A DNA stretch of 64,000 bases from Wuchereria bancrofti (Eukaryota; Nematoda; Chromadorea; Rhabditida; Onchocercidae), in the NCBI GenBank assembly GCA_005281725.1, contig SSBO01000009.1:4724163-4788162 (forward strand), written 5' to 3'. Below are positions 38,799-49,945 of this stretch, in pieces. A program made the position numbers and the translations under genes. The notes under the pieces are model-generated. The model was not told the DNA's origin. It was given only the letters and a program-made list of their open reading frames with translations, and searched no databases. Position 1 is the first letter of the stretch. Each line of letters opens with the position of its first letter.

Positions 38799-41700
38799 AT
38801 GGCTGAGAGTGAAAATAGTCGCATTCAGATGGATTTTTTGGAAGTCTGCAGTTTCGGTGATTTGGAACAAGCAAAAGCAATGCTGGAGAATGGGAAAATC
38901 GATATAAGTTTTCAACATCATGGTAACGGATGGTATGTTCTTGTTCATTATCTAAAGCTTAAAAATAATTTTTAATTTCATGGATATCTTTATCTGTTGT
39001 CTTCTTACACTTCCACATATATGCTTTTTCTATAACTTTTTTCTCTAATTTAGAAATTTAACATTAGACTCAGTGGAAGTGATATATTGCTTCATTCCAT
39101 CTTCTTATTTCATGAAGACTTATTTCAGTGTCCTTTATGGCTATTATTGCTGTCATCCTTACTTTTTTCTTAGGTACCAAAGATTAATTTGACCTTATAC
39201 CTACTTTGTTTTGGAATATTTGAGATGTTTTTTACAAACATTTTTACAAAAAAAAAAAATATGGACGTAGTGAACTTTCTTAGTGTGTAGGCATTAATTT
39301 AAATTTAATTATCTTAAATGTTTACGAGTGTCAATGTAACTCGTTTCCGACTGCATGTTGTAAAATTTTCAACATTCACATTGAGTTCGTAATATACTTC
39401 CATCGTATACGTCCATCATGAAACATCTGAATGATATAATGCTGAAGTATCATTGAGAATTGCAAGAGGTAATTAATGTTCACCACTATTTTCTGTGTTG
39501 CAAAGCTCACTAGCTAATTTGTGGCTTATTCAAAGGTGTTGCGAATCAAAGGTTTGTAATGGCTTGTCTGTATGTTTATTCAAAGATACTGAATTCTTTT
39601 GATACTACCAGAGGTTTGGTTAAAACAGAATAAAATTGTTCATTAATTTTTTCAGCAAATAATTATGTATTTGTTTATGTATCTTGCTAACTGTTTGTTA
39701 CTAAACATTTTCAAGCAGATAGTTGCACACTATTCTTCTACATTTGATGATGATTGACGTTCGCATAATTGATGTGGTTTAAAATGTTAACAACTAGACA
39801 TGAATGAGTAGAAGAAAATTAAACTATTATAATCCGCTAATTAACTTTTTGATGAAGATCTAATCCGTTAATTAACTTGTTTGATGAAAACTAAACTGTT
39901 CTAATTAACATATGTAATTTCTTTGGGAGAGGAAAGTATTTGCATTGTCAACAAAGAAATCTAGAGGAATTGTGTTTTATAAAAAAAATAAGAGAGAAAA
40001 TAGATAAGAAAAAATAAGAACAAAAAATTTCTTTTGCTATTTATGATGTTTTCTTTTGTTCCATGCTAATATTCTTTGCTGAAATTTGAGAAACACGTGA
40101 GCTATCTTATTACAGTCATTTATTTCGATTATAATATAAAAGATTTAGATGAGGTTTGATTTCAATCTATAAATATTACTTGTTTTTTCTCTACTATCAA
40201 TTTTTGTCATTTAAATTCTACATTTGCAGCCTTTTTTTTTGATTTTTATGAAATAAACTGAAATACTGAAGCAATGGTCTGTTGTTTGCTTGTGAAATAT
40301 TAGTTTGTTCCGATGTTTTTCTTTATTGGTTTTCTCCGAAAAATATTGTTTTGATCAATTTTTTATTCTATGAAGATAGCCGTTTGATTGATATCAGCTG
40401 TTAGCAATATTAATCATTTTATTGTTCATGATGTCTTCAGTTGAACGAAATTTTCTCTCTTATAATGTGAATCTGTTGTTATTGGTCTTGAGGAACTGTA
40501 AAATCCTTTTGTACTTAGAATTATAATTTCCAACCGGACTGACTGTTGAAAATTAAAGTTTTACTTTCACGCAATGAAACCTGTGACTACATAGGACACA
40601 AATTTCTAATGTTTTCATTTCTCCTTCCACTCTATATTGTCACATTTTTTTGCAGACTATTTCCGTTATTAGTTGTCGAATTTTTATTTTATTTAAAAGG
40701 TTGCTCCTCAGAAGTATCCCCATTGTTTAACTTCTGATCTTTAAAAGAAGAAGAATAAAAGCGATAAATGAATGTTTTAAAATTAAATTCTTGGCTAAAA
40801 AGCTGCATGGGAAATACATTATTCATGCTTACATGCTTTTTGAATATAATTATGTGTGTGACTGTTTACAGGAGAGTAGTAATGATTACATGAAGTGGGT
40901 ATTATGTAGAGTACCATTTATTGTAAATTTGCTACATTCAAATTGATTTGTGAACTTAATTTTGATTTTAAAAATTGGTGAACTTAATTTTGATTTAGTA
41001 AAGCTTGAATTAGTTGTAAGTGCATAGCACTTACCCTAACCAGTTTAGAATATACTCACATTGCCATCCAAATCATGGTCTCAATTAATAATAAATTAAT
41101 CATTACTTATTGTTTCTGTCTCTTTTATAGCGAATTTATTAGTTATGAAATATAGTTATGAAAGAAATATCTTATATCCTCAAATTCCTCAAATATCCTC
41201 AAATTACTGAATCCTTTTTACTAAAGTTTGTGTAGGTGTGGTTTATTTGTGAAGACAACTTCATGTTTCAGGACCGCTCTTCATTGGGCAGCACGACGTA
41301 ATCATCAGGAGATTGTTGGTCTACTTTTACGTGCTGGTTTTGATCCAAAATCGCCTGCGAAAAATGGAAAAACACCCCTGGATCTAGTAACTAGCGAGGC
41401 TGTGAAAGAAATTCTTAAGCAATCTATAAATATTAAGAGAAATCAAAAAGGTTCATCATCTGTAGTATCGAGATAATCTTATTTGAATGCTGAATTCATA
41501 AAAAGTGATAGGAAAATAAAGTAGGAAAAGATGTTTTTCTGTTAAAAATGATAAGGATAACTTTACTAGTGATTGTCAATTTATGAATTTTTATTACCTG
41601 TTATTCTTGCATGCTTTTAGCATTGCTTTTTGACTTTCTTTTATCGTTTTTAGATGCCCACGCAGCTCTGGTAGGTAGTGAAATCAACTCTAACGGGAAG

Positions 41701-42224
41701 CTGAGCTCCTTGCACGACACTCGTTTCCTTCTTGTTCGAACAAGGCGATTCTTTTTATTTTATTTTAATATATTCAGTTTTTCAAAACTATAAAAGTAGT
41801 GTAAAGTAATTCTTTCCATAAGTAAATCGAAAAAAGAACAATGAGACGGCGTTACTGTGAGAAAAAGTTTACCAAAACATCATCGAATCATAATTTGGAT
41901 TATCTGAGTACTTGGTTTGCATATGACTTTGCATATTTTGAAGATTTCAGTTTTGCGGACGGGAAAGAATGTTTCAAACGTGTTGCCCTTCCTGGATGCG
42001 TCTCCATTAATGTTCTAAAATTGACAATTGAAAGAGCGATGAAAAAAGGAGAAGTTTTGGAAGTGATTACATTACCAGATAAGGTGAAAATAAAGACAGA
42101 GGAGCAGATTAGGAATTTGACGAGTCATCAGAAAGTGGAAGTTCTTTTCAATTCGGCTGTAATGAACGAGGTGTTTTGCTCTTATTTAAAATTTATTAGG
42201 GTGTTAGGAAAGGAAAAGCAATAA
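38799..42224 (+). CDS. ANKRD40: ankyrin repeat domain protein 40-like
   Basis: Small ankyrin-repeat protein resembling ANKRD40, whose molecular role is not well defined. Four exons in phase: 38799-38932, 41272-41450, 41654-41744 and 41951-42224, giving 225 residues (the human protein is longer, mainly in a low-complexity middle). Residues ~12-100 carry ankyrin repeats, including the textbook motif WTALHWAARRNHQEIVGLLL and GKTPLDL. The last ~80 residues (FLLVRTSFADGKECFKRV, then LTSHQKVEVLF) match the ubiquitin-like C-terminal region of ANKRD40. The ATG at 38799 is chosen because the frame upstream holds only a GTG. Intron 1 is 2.3 kb, long for this window. Intron 3 begins with GC rather than GT (see findings). 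The next gene starts 120 bp after the stop in the same direction, suggesting an operon. Confidence 0.82.
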
Positions 42225-42344
42225 AAAAGTTATTATTGAAGTAAAAAAATATATAAAAAATAAAAATAAAATTATTGCTGAAAGTTTGAAAGCAATGTTA
42301 TTCACTTAATTTTACATGTATGGAACGATCTTAAATTTGAAAAA

Positions 42345-43861
42345 ATGCAGGAAAAGAGTTGTGTACAAAAATTATCACCAGATGAAGACAAAGTTGTGCA
42401 CTCAGAATGTGCACCTAAATTTGTCAGTGTAATTAACGAATATTTAAATGAATCGGCATCTTTTGGAAGATCCGTCGATAATATTATATCACTTAACGAC
42501 ACTGGTAACTCTAATGATGTTGATAATTCTTTCAGCAGGATGAAAGGCTCAGGTAATGCTTAAATCTTGTTTTTCTCTTTTGTCTTTGTTGGTTTTTTAG
42601 TATTTTGTTGAGAGCATTCCACAAAGTATTTACAAGCAGAATGAAGTTGATTTTGATTTTGGATTTAATCACTGCTAGTGTTTCCGAAAGAAACAATTTT
42701 CATTCACTGTCCTTTACGAAACAATTAAACTATTAATTACATTCATTACATTCCATCTCACTAATAGCTTGCAATAAGATGACTTGTGGATGATTTATTA
42801 GTTGAATTTTATTCCAAATCTGCAATTTTCTTTTAAAATTGAATGCAGTGTTTGTTCCAGATTCAATCTCTAATGAGCAGATGATGGATACGAAAATTTC
42901 TGAAGTAGCAGTAACATCCGAATGTTTGTTAACTAATCATTCGTTCAGTTCTAATACTAATATTATAATCCCACCTAAAATATTAGTAGAAGAGATGATT
43001 CAGCTGCAAGTAAATAGCTCACGGCAGAGTGATGACGAAATTGATTCGGATAAATCTGTACGGGTTGGTTACATTCCTTAAGAAACCACTTTAAAAATTC
43101 ATCTGATAAATTAACTGTGATAGGATCTGTGAAACTGGCAAATAAACTTTGAATGTCTACATTTTCTCTCTTCAGTATTTGATCTTTCAACTCATTCTTT
43201 TGATACTTATAAATCCACAATTTTTTCTGCATTGTGAATTGAGTGAAATTTGATAACGTATTTCCAGATATCAAAATCAGAAACAAAGGACGATTGTAAG
43301 TCAACAGAATCCGGAAGCGAGATAGGAACGGAGTCTTCAGTCTTGTCACTGTCACCAGACGTCGATGTAAATGACAGCATTGTTTGCTATATAGCAGAAT
43401 CGAATTGTTTTGCTGCTGTTCAGGTGAAATAATTTCTCTTCTCATATTATAAGTATTGTTCGCTTTATATAATCTTTTTAATGTTCCATAATCCTTGGTT
43501 GTATTGAAACATATTCGTATGAAGGCAGTTTAGCTGATCTGTGGTTATTGCAAATTATCATTTTTTTTTTGTCAGATGATAATAAACTTTATTCAATTAG
43601 GACATAATAGCCAATGCAGGTAACGCTCTTCAACTTCAAATTAATAGGACTTATATTCTGTTGAAACAGCTTATCTCCCAACAGTCTTCGGCTATAATAT
43701 ATATACAAATAGATAATCATATTTCATTACAGGAAGAATGGGACGAATTTATTGTCCAGGATTTTTCACGCAAACGAACGCTTCAAATAACATTGCTTAT
43801 CGGTTGTGTTGTTGGTTTTGGTGGTTTAACGTATATACTTTACAAGAAGTGGAAAAGCTGA
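42345..43861 (+). CDS. putative tail-anchored membrane protein, unknown function
   Basis: Four exons in phase: 42345-42552, 42849-43063, 43268-43423 and 43733-43861, giving 235 residues. Starts at ATG 42345 (MQEKSCVQKLSPDEDKVV). Residues 1-195 are acidic and Ser/Asp/Asn-rich with no recognisable fold, for example SRQSDDEIDSDKS and ESGSEIGTESSVLSLSPDVD. The last exon reads EEWDEFIVQDFSRKRTL, then one hydrophobic helix (ITLLIGCVVGFGGLTYILY) and ends KKWKS. A single C-terminal helix with a short basic tail and no signal peptide is the layout of tail-anchored proteins of the mitochondrial outer membrane or peroxisome; that location is inference. It lies 120 bp downstream of the ANKRD40-like gene and could be co-transcribed. 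I do not recognise the family. Confidence 0.72.
43414..43456 (+). repeat. 43-bp exact repeat, copy 1 (exon 3/donor of tail-anchored gene)
   Basis: Covers the last 10 bp of exon 3, the GT donor and 33 bp of intron. It is repeated exactly at 43997-44039. Confidence 0.9.
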
Positions 43862-43996
43862 GCAGCTATAATTGTTGAAAATTTTCTTAGATAAAAAATT
43901 TATTTGTTGCTGTTTTGAGGAGTGATTATCCACACTTTTATCCATATTTCCAAGAAATTTCCATTTTTTTAAGCTTCTTATAAAGCAAATATTTGT

Positions 43997-44039
43997 TGCT
44001 GTTCAGGTGAAATAATTTCTCTTCTCATATTATAAGTAT
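43997..44039 (+). repeat. 43-bp exact repeat, copy 2 (3' flank)
   Basis: Exact copy of 43414-43456, placed 136 bp after the stop of the tail-anchored gene. It carries a second copy of that exon end and donor site but has no exon of its own. Confidence 0.9.
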
Positions 44040-46620
44040 GTTGTATTATACTCCTCTCATGTTTTCTTTGTTAGAAATGGGGTGTCAGATTTGATTCCAA
44101 GAGAGCACTTTATGCAAGAATTAAGCTAATTTAATTTGATTGTTAAAAATTTCGTTACAGTTAGGTTCTTGCATGAAACAAGTTTTTAACATTAATGTAA
44201 AAAATGCAGTGATGTGAAATAAATCATTCTTGCATTTCTTGTTTTTTGACAGTAGCATTGTTCATTCTTTTTTAAAGGTGTAACTTCGAAGTATACGCCA
44301 TAAAGGATCGAAATAATTTTGGATTTGATTAATTTAATAAATTGACGAATATTCATCTGCTGAATTTCTTGGCATGAAATATAAGATGGCATAGAACAGA
44401 TTTAAAAAACTGACTAAAATTCAGATGGATACAATTTACGACGATGAGCCATTGCCATAGCTTTCTCTTACTTAGTCTTTCTTATACTGAACGTAATCAT
44501 TAGTCATGATGGCTGTACAAAGGGAAATAAAAAACGCAAGTCATGAAGTGAGATCAATAAAGGTCGAAGCGACAATATTCACAACTAAAGGTACTGTAGA
44601 AGTAGTTTTCTGAAAAAGTTTCTTTTTTACTCGTTAATAAGTATATGAAAATGAGAGAGACTTAAAAAGTAGTATCCAGAAAATAGTCTGAATGTCTGCA
44701 AATGAAAAAGGTTGAAGAAATAGAGAGCCGAGGCTAACATATTTTTTGTACTTTATTAAATACAGTAGGGAATTCTTCTTATCAAACAGTAAATTTGGTA
44801 ATTCCAGTCAATGTCAAAGGTTAAACGGATCGTTTGAAGTGTACTTGAGCTCTTGTTTACCATGTGTCCATTAAGCTGGTCGAACAACATTATGATAACA
44901 ACATTATCATGCATATTCCACATGTTCCTTCAAATTTTCAAAAATTCTGAACAATTTTTTTATTATTCTATACACATCGAAAGATGAACTGTAAGATCAG
45001 ACTTCTTCATCTGTTACAAAAATGTCGAAATGCCAAGCCAGGTTCACCCAAAGGATGCTCCAACTCAGATTCTGAGCTATGTCCCAAAGTTAAATTGTAG
45101 ATTATAATAAAGAAGGTGGTAAGAAATTATAAATCATGAAATCGAAGATTATTGATTTTACTACATTTTCTACTTACGAATAAGCTATTCGATACCTAAA
45201 ACACTATTATGAATTTTAATGTGACATCACTAAATTCCTTAGAGAGTCGTTTTTAGGATGATCGGAATTGCCTTACTCAGCGGATATATCAAATGAAATA
45301 GTTTGGCATATATTTGATCAATTTTTCAGGAAATAACTGCATGTTGCGATCACTGAATCTGATGAATGAAGACTGGTAAACAGTTCTTACCTTGCAAATA
45401 TAATTAGTTAGAGATGAAGTGACTGTCAATGTGCACGTTAACTGACCAATAATGGGATGAAATACATGAAGCGAATGAGCGGTCATTTCCTTAGCTAAGA
45501 AAATTGACGATGAGCAGAGCTTCTGCAATCACTCATTTACAACTTCAATGTCATTTGCGACAGTTTTGAATGTATACTGCATTCAATAACAAATGGTGCG
45601 TTAAGTGAGACAGAAAGATGGACTTTTACATTTTTTTTTATGGCTAAATTTCTCATTTCCACTCAAAAAGTTTATCAGGAGAGAGCAGTAGACGAAAGAA
45701 ATGAATAAAGATAAAACATAAGAATTTTTAAACAAAGCTCATTACGATCCGGAATGTCGGTAGGTATTCTACTCATTATGCATAAATTTTTGACTAGCAT
45801 CGGAATATCGAAAACATACATATACATACATAAATGCATAAATAAGCAGAAGCGTACTCAGTTGGACTGGAAAATGATGAGAATTGAGATTTTCAAATAT
45901 CGAGTAGAAAATTTTTTTTCTAAAGCTTGAGAGTGAGAGGATACGGTACGATATGACACAATACTATGCGATACAATACTATACCATATAATCTCCACTT
46001 GAAACATTTGTCTTTATACTTTTATTTAAAAATGCAGTTTTTATTTTAAAACGTGAGCTGAGGTCGATTCCCCTGATTGCTTCCATCTCATGGCGTTTAG
46101 AATGAGTTTTATTAACCGTTTAAATGACACAAATTTCATGAAGCTAGCAAGAATGCGTATAGCAGAAAATAAAAGTATTCTGAAGATACCGACCAGAAGA
46201 GCTGCAAAGCAAAAAACAAAATACCACCAAGTGTTGCTGTTTTGCATAATGTGTTATCTGTTCCTTTATTACCGGTGGCTTTAAATACCGTTTGTTTTGG
46301 CCAGAGAGAATACTTTCTATGAGAAGGAATTCTGGGAAGGCATAATAGAGATAAAGTCAACATCGTTTCTAAATGTATTCACTGGACCTGAACTTTACAT
46401 CCAGTTGTATGAATGTTTCTTGAATTTGAAATGATTCCTGTCATTCTTTGATATCTTATATGAATATTGTGCTGCTGTCCATTACACTTTTTCTAATTCA
46501 TATAATGGGACAGTATAAAAAATCAAATAAAGTAAGGTTAATTTCTATTGGCATTATAGCTAATATACAATTCTTCATCTTTAAACTTTTATTCATCTGT
46601 GTAGTGTGCATATGATGATA
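44040..46620. other. 2.6-kb region without a recognised gene
   Basis: AT-rich. A plus frame at 46090-46284 (MAFRMSFINRL..., ending in a hydrophobic stretch LLFCIMCYLFLYY) is open for 64 codons, but it has no splice or family support and is probably chance. Near 45810-45845 and 45945-45990 there are short CATA and ATACAATACTAT-type degenerate repeats. No RNA gene was recognised. Confidence 0.45.
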
Positions 46621-47950
46621 TTAAGTTCTGATTAGTTTTAAGAATTCTTCTCTCGTCTTAGAATCCTCTCGGAAAACATCCATCATACAGCTGGTGATAG
46701 TAACGGCGTTGATTTTCTGGATACCGCGCATTACCATGCACATATGACTAGAAACAATTACTTTTTGTTGTCTTGGTATATGTTTGTTTATACTTAAAAA
46801 TGCAGATGAAAGTTATCTCCGATTTCAATTTTGATGTCTAAATTGTTAAGTTGTTCTGGAATTTTTTTTCAGAAAAGCAAGAATAAAATCAATTAATTAC
46901 TGCAAATATCAAAGATAATCAAACCTAGCTTCTATGACAACACCAACACCAAATGGTTGCACAGCTTTGATTAATGCTGTTGCTATTTGCTTTGTTAATC
47001 GTTCTTGCACTAAATTTTTGTTATCATTCTTATAATACTCACCATTGTATAAGAAATCATTTCAAAAATGCATGAATTTATTGCAGAGGGTCAGATGATA
47101 AGTCAGCAACCTATGAATTGAAAAAAATGAGTTATCATTACAATCTAAAAATTCGAAGATTTGACACTGATTATAAATTAAAATTTATTGGAATTAATTT
47201 GTACCTTGTAAACGTCGGCTAAACATTTCAACGATACGAGCGATCTTGCTGAGACCCAAAACTTTTTTGTTTGGTATGTAACCGATATGTGCTTTACCAA
47301 TGAAAGGTACTAGGTGATGTTCACACAAGGAAAAAATTTCGATATCTTTAACGATCACCATGTCATCATGATCTTCATTAAACACTGCTCCGTTAATCAA
47401 ATCTATAAGTAAGTTGAAATGAGCTAAAAAAAGAATGATCAAAAAAATTACATGCTCTTAAAAATTTTTAAATCATAAATTTGTTATTCTTAAGCCTTAG
47501 CAATTAATCATTCTACATTTTCTACGTTTATTTCTGGACTAACATAACTCTGCTTTTATGAAAAATTTTGGACAGAGTAAAAAACTGAAGACATTTCAAA
47601 ATCAGCTTATCAAAATCCTACTTAATTATCAGCATTTTCCTACCACTGGAATGCTTTTGTGCGCAAGTCAGATCTCAAAGACCATGTGATTATTTTGCTA
47701 AAGCAGAAGTTGAAAATGATATGGGAAACAAAAGTGTATGACTAACAAATTCACCGTCTAAGTTGTCTTCATAGCCTTTGGTGAAGAAAAGCATAGCTTG
47801 GGCAGCTCTCTCAGGAGTTTTAATTAATCCTGGGCGTTTACAGTCATCTGCGCAGTATCGGATGATAGTTTCGTAGGACTGACGTAAATTTTCCTGCTTT
47901 GTCGATGGATGTTGCTCCATATTATTGCATTGGATCTGTTGCATCTGCAT
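46621..47950 (-). CDS. cat-4: GTP cyclohydrolase I
   Basis: Converts GTP to 7,8-dihydroneopterin triphosphate, the first and committed step to tetrahydrobiopterin. That cofactor serves the aromatic amino acid hydroxylases (serotonin, dopamine, cuticle tyrosine chemistry) and ether-lipid oxidation. Four exons in phase: 47950-47755, 47402-47205, 47009-46925 and 46747-46621, giving 201 residues. The N-terminus ([20 protein letters not shown]) is short and unconserved; the catalytic core starts at YETIIRYC. Conserved blocks: [71 protein letters not shown] and [12 protein letters not shown]. The zinc ligands (Cys and His of CEHH, Cys of HMCM) are all present. It ends KLIRT, as in other animal forms. 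No start ambiguity affects the core. Both neighbours lie kilobases away and are plus-strand, so it is likely monocistronic. Confidence 0.96.
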
Positions 47951-49945
47951 ATTTTTCTGTATTCTTTATCCATTATAAATGAGCAAAAGCAAAAGTAAAC
48001 TTCAAAAATTTACATTCAGTTTTTTCTCTTTTTGCATAATTGTAGGCATTTGCAGAAAGTTTATGCCCAAAAAAATGTAAAATGAGGGAAACCTAATTCA
48101 AATGCGTATTCCATGAAAGCTTAGTATCCAAACATTCGATTTTTAGAATGTTCAACATCAACTGTAGATGAAATATTTCTCTGATAAGGTTTTTAGACAT
48201 ACAAGCCTAAGGTCGATTTTCAATGACGTAGTTTCAAATTCGAAGCGCTTTCCGTTTTCCCTTTTTAAAAAATAAATCGCAGTTATACAGGCACTGAACT
48301 AGCAGATAGACCGTTTTTAATATCATTAGCAGTAGAGCGAAAAAAAATGAAATGTCTGATTTAAAACTTTTTAATGAACAATTACTAAAATTATGCAATT
48401 TCCATAAATATTTGGATGGTTTTGAGAAAAAAGTGATGAAAAAAAAAGATAAATAAACTAAACAAAGAAAAATAAAAAGGAAAAAATGTATTCTAAATCA
48501 GATTTTTTATCCTACGAAAATGAGAATATATTTCAAGGATGCTCATATGCGACGATAAAATATTTTAATTGTTTTATCATTTCCTTTTTTTGGATATACA
48601 GATTAATTCTATTTTTTACAAAGGTAAGAAGAGACCAAAACTTTTGAGTCCTTTGTAGAGAGAACTTAAGAGAGGCAGCAAAATACTTTCATCTGCTTTG
48701 GTATTTCCTTTTTTGGTTGTGTAAGATTGAAACTGGAAGTTTCAATCCTCAATATACTCGATTCGGTTAGGAGCGATATTGTATTCCCTTTTCATGTCTT
48801 TCACATTCCTCAAAAGTACGTCACTCTTCCTTTTGCTTTTAAAATCATTATATTCCAGTAGTCTCGATACTTATTGAGGAAACTAGTAGGAAAATGCATT
48901 TCAGAATTTACAAATACTTCATGCTTAGTTATAGAAAAAAGGAAGTATTCATTTATGTTGTATAGCTAAAAAGTACTTTAGTGAACAATTACACATATGA
49001 TTGCAATCTGGCTTAGTGTATCTGGCAATATGGGCGGCTAGTATACACTCTAAGTTTCCTGAATGAGGGCAAATGTGCATCTTTGCCGCTATAGCATTTG
49101 AGCAGCGACTCGAACCAAAATGATTATTTCCTGATGGCTGGCGGTATTTAATATCTCGAGGCTCTTATATGGCGCCGTTTTAATTGGGTTTCTTATCGAT
49201 TGGAGGATTTATGTACAAGCAGAATAATCATGCTCGAGATATCTTTGTCCGATATGTTTGAGAAATTGAATAGAAAGAGAAACAGGGTGCGGAATTGAAC
49301 TGAGTGGAAAAGAACGCCGTAAATGAAGTCAGGAATATCGAGAAAACAAGAAAAGTAAAGAAAATGAAGCAGAGAAGAGATCGGACATGAAGCAAAAAAT
49401 ATGAGAGCAAAACCAGGGAAAAATTCTGCTAAAAAAATCCTTCCTCATTCATAAGAAAAGTAAATTAAAAACAAAATGAGAACTGCCTTCATAGCATTGG
49501 TAGCTTTGTCCACCTTCCTCTTTGATTTTTTTCGTCATGGAAATTTATTGAATTTCTCATCAATTGTTGTAAAATATCATGTGAGGCATGATAAATCAGT
49601 TATTCAAGTTAATGCATTTCTTTCTGTCGGTCTGTTTTGATAGCAACCGGAAAAAATGCAATTTAATACCAACACCACTCCAGCTGATTCAGGAGAGCCA
49701 AAAACTCAAGATGGTTGTTTCACTTTTTTTGCTTCAGATGTTTTGTTATTTCAGCAGTGGGTTAAATAAATTTGGACTTTGAGGATCAGGGAAAAAAGCT
49801 AAGCAAAGGGATGAAAAAGTCCTTGGCAGTCAAAAGTTCCTTGCTGAGACAAAAGAACCTCAGAAGATAAGTAATGGATAAAGGAAGTTGGGTAATTATT
49901 CATTTTTTCTTTTCCTTCTTTAAATAATCTCTGCTGTTGAAATAG
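47951..49945. other. intergenic spacer between cat-4 and the TSP1 pair
   Basis: No convincing gene. The cat-4 promoter should lie at the left end; GAATACAG just before its ATG (minus strand) could be a trans-splice acceptor. The first exon of TSP1 gene A must be in the right part. An ATG at 49874 (MDKGSW, donor GTAATT) is one candidate, but its phase does not match the next exon. Another plus frame at 49588-49782 has no support. Confidence 0.4.

Noticed and set aside
40546..40737. 63-codon ORF in intron 1 of the ANKRD40-like gene
   Set aside because: Phe/Leu-rich translation of AT-rich DNA, typical of chance frames.
43661..43732. Upstream part of the open frame before the last exon of the tail-anchored gene
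   Set aside because: It precedes the TTACAG acceptor at 43732; only 43733 onward fits the phase.
46090..46284. 64-codon plus ORF with a hydrophobic end
   Set aside because: Isolated in AT-rich sequence, with no family match and no splice partners.
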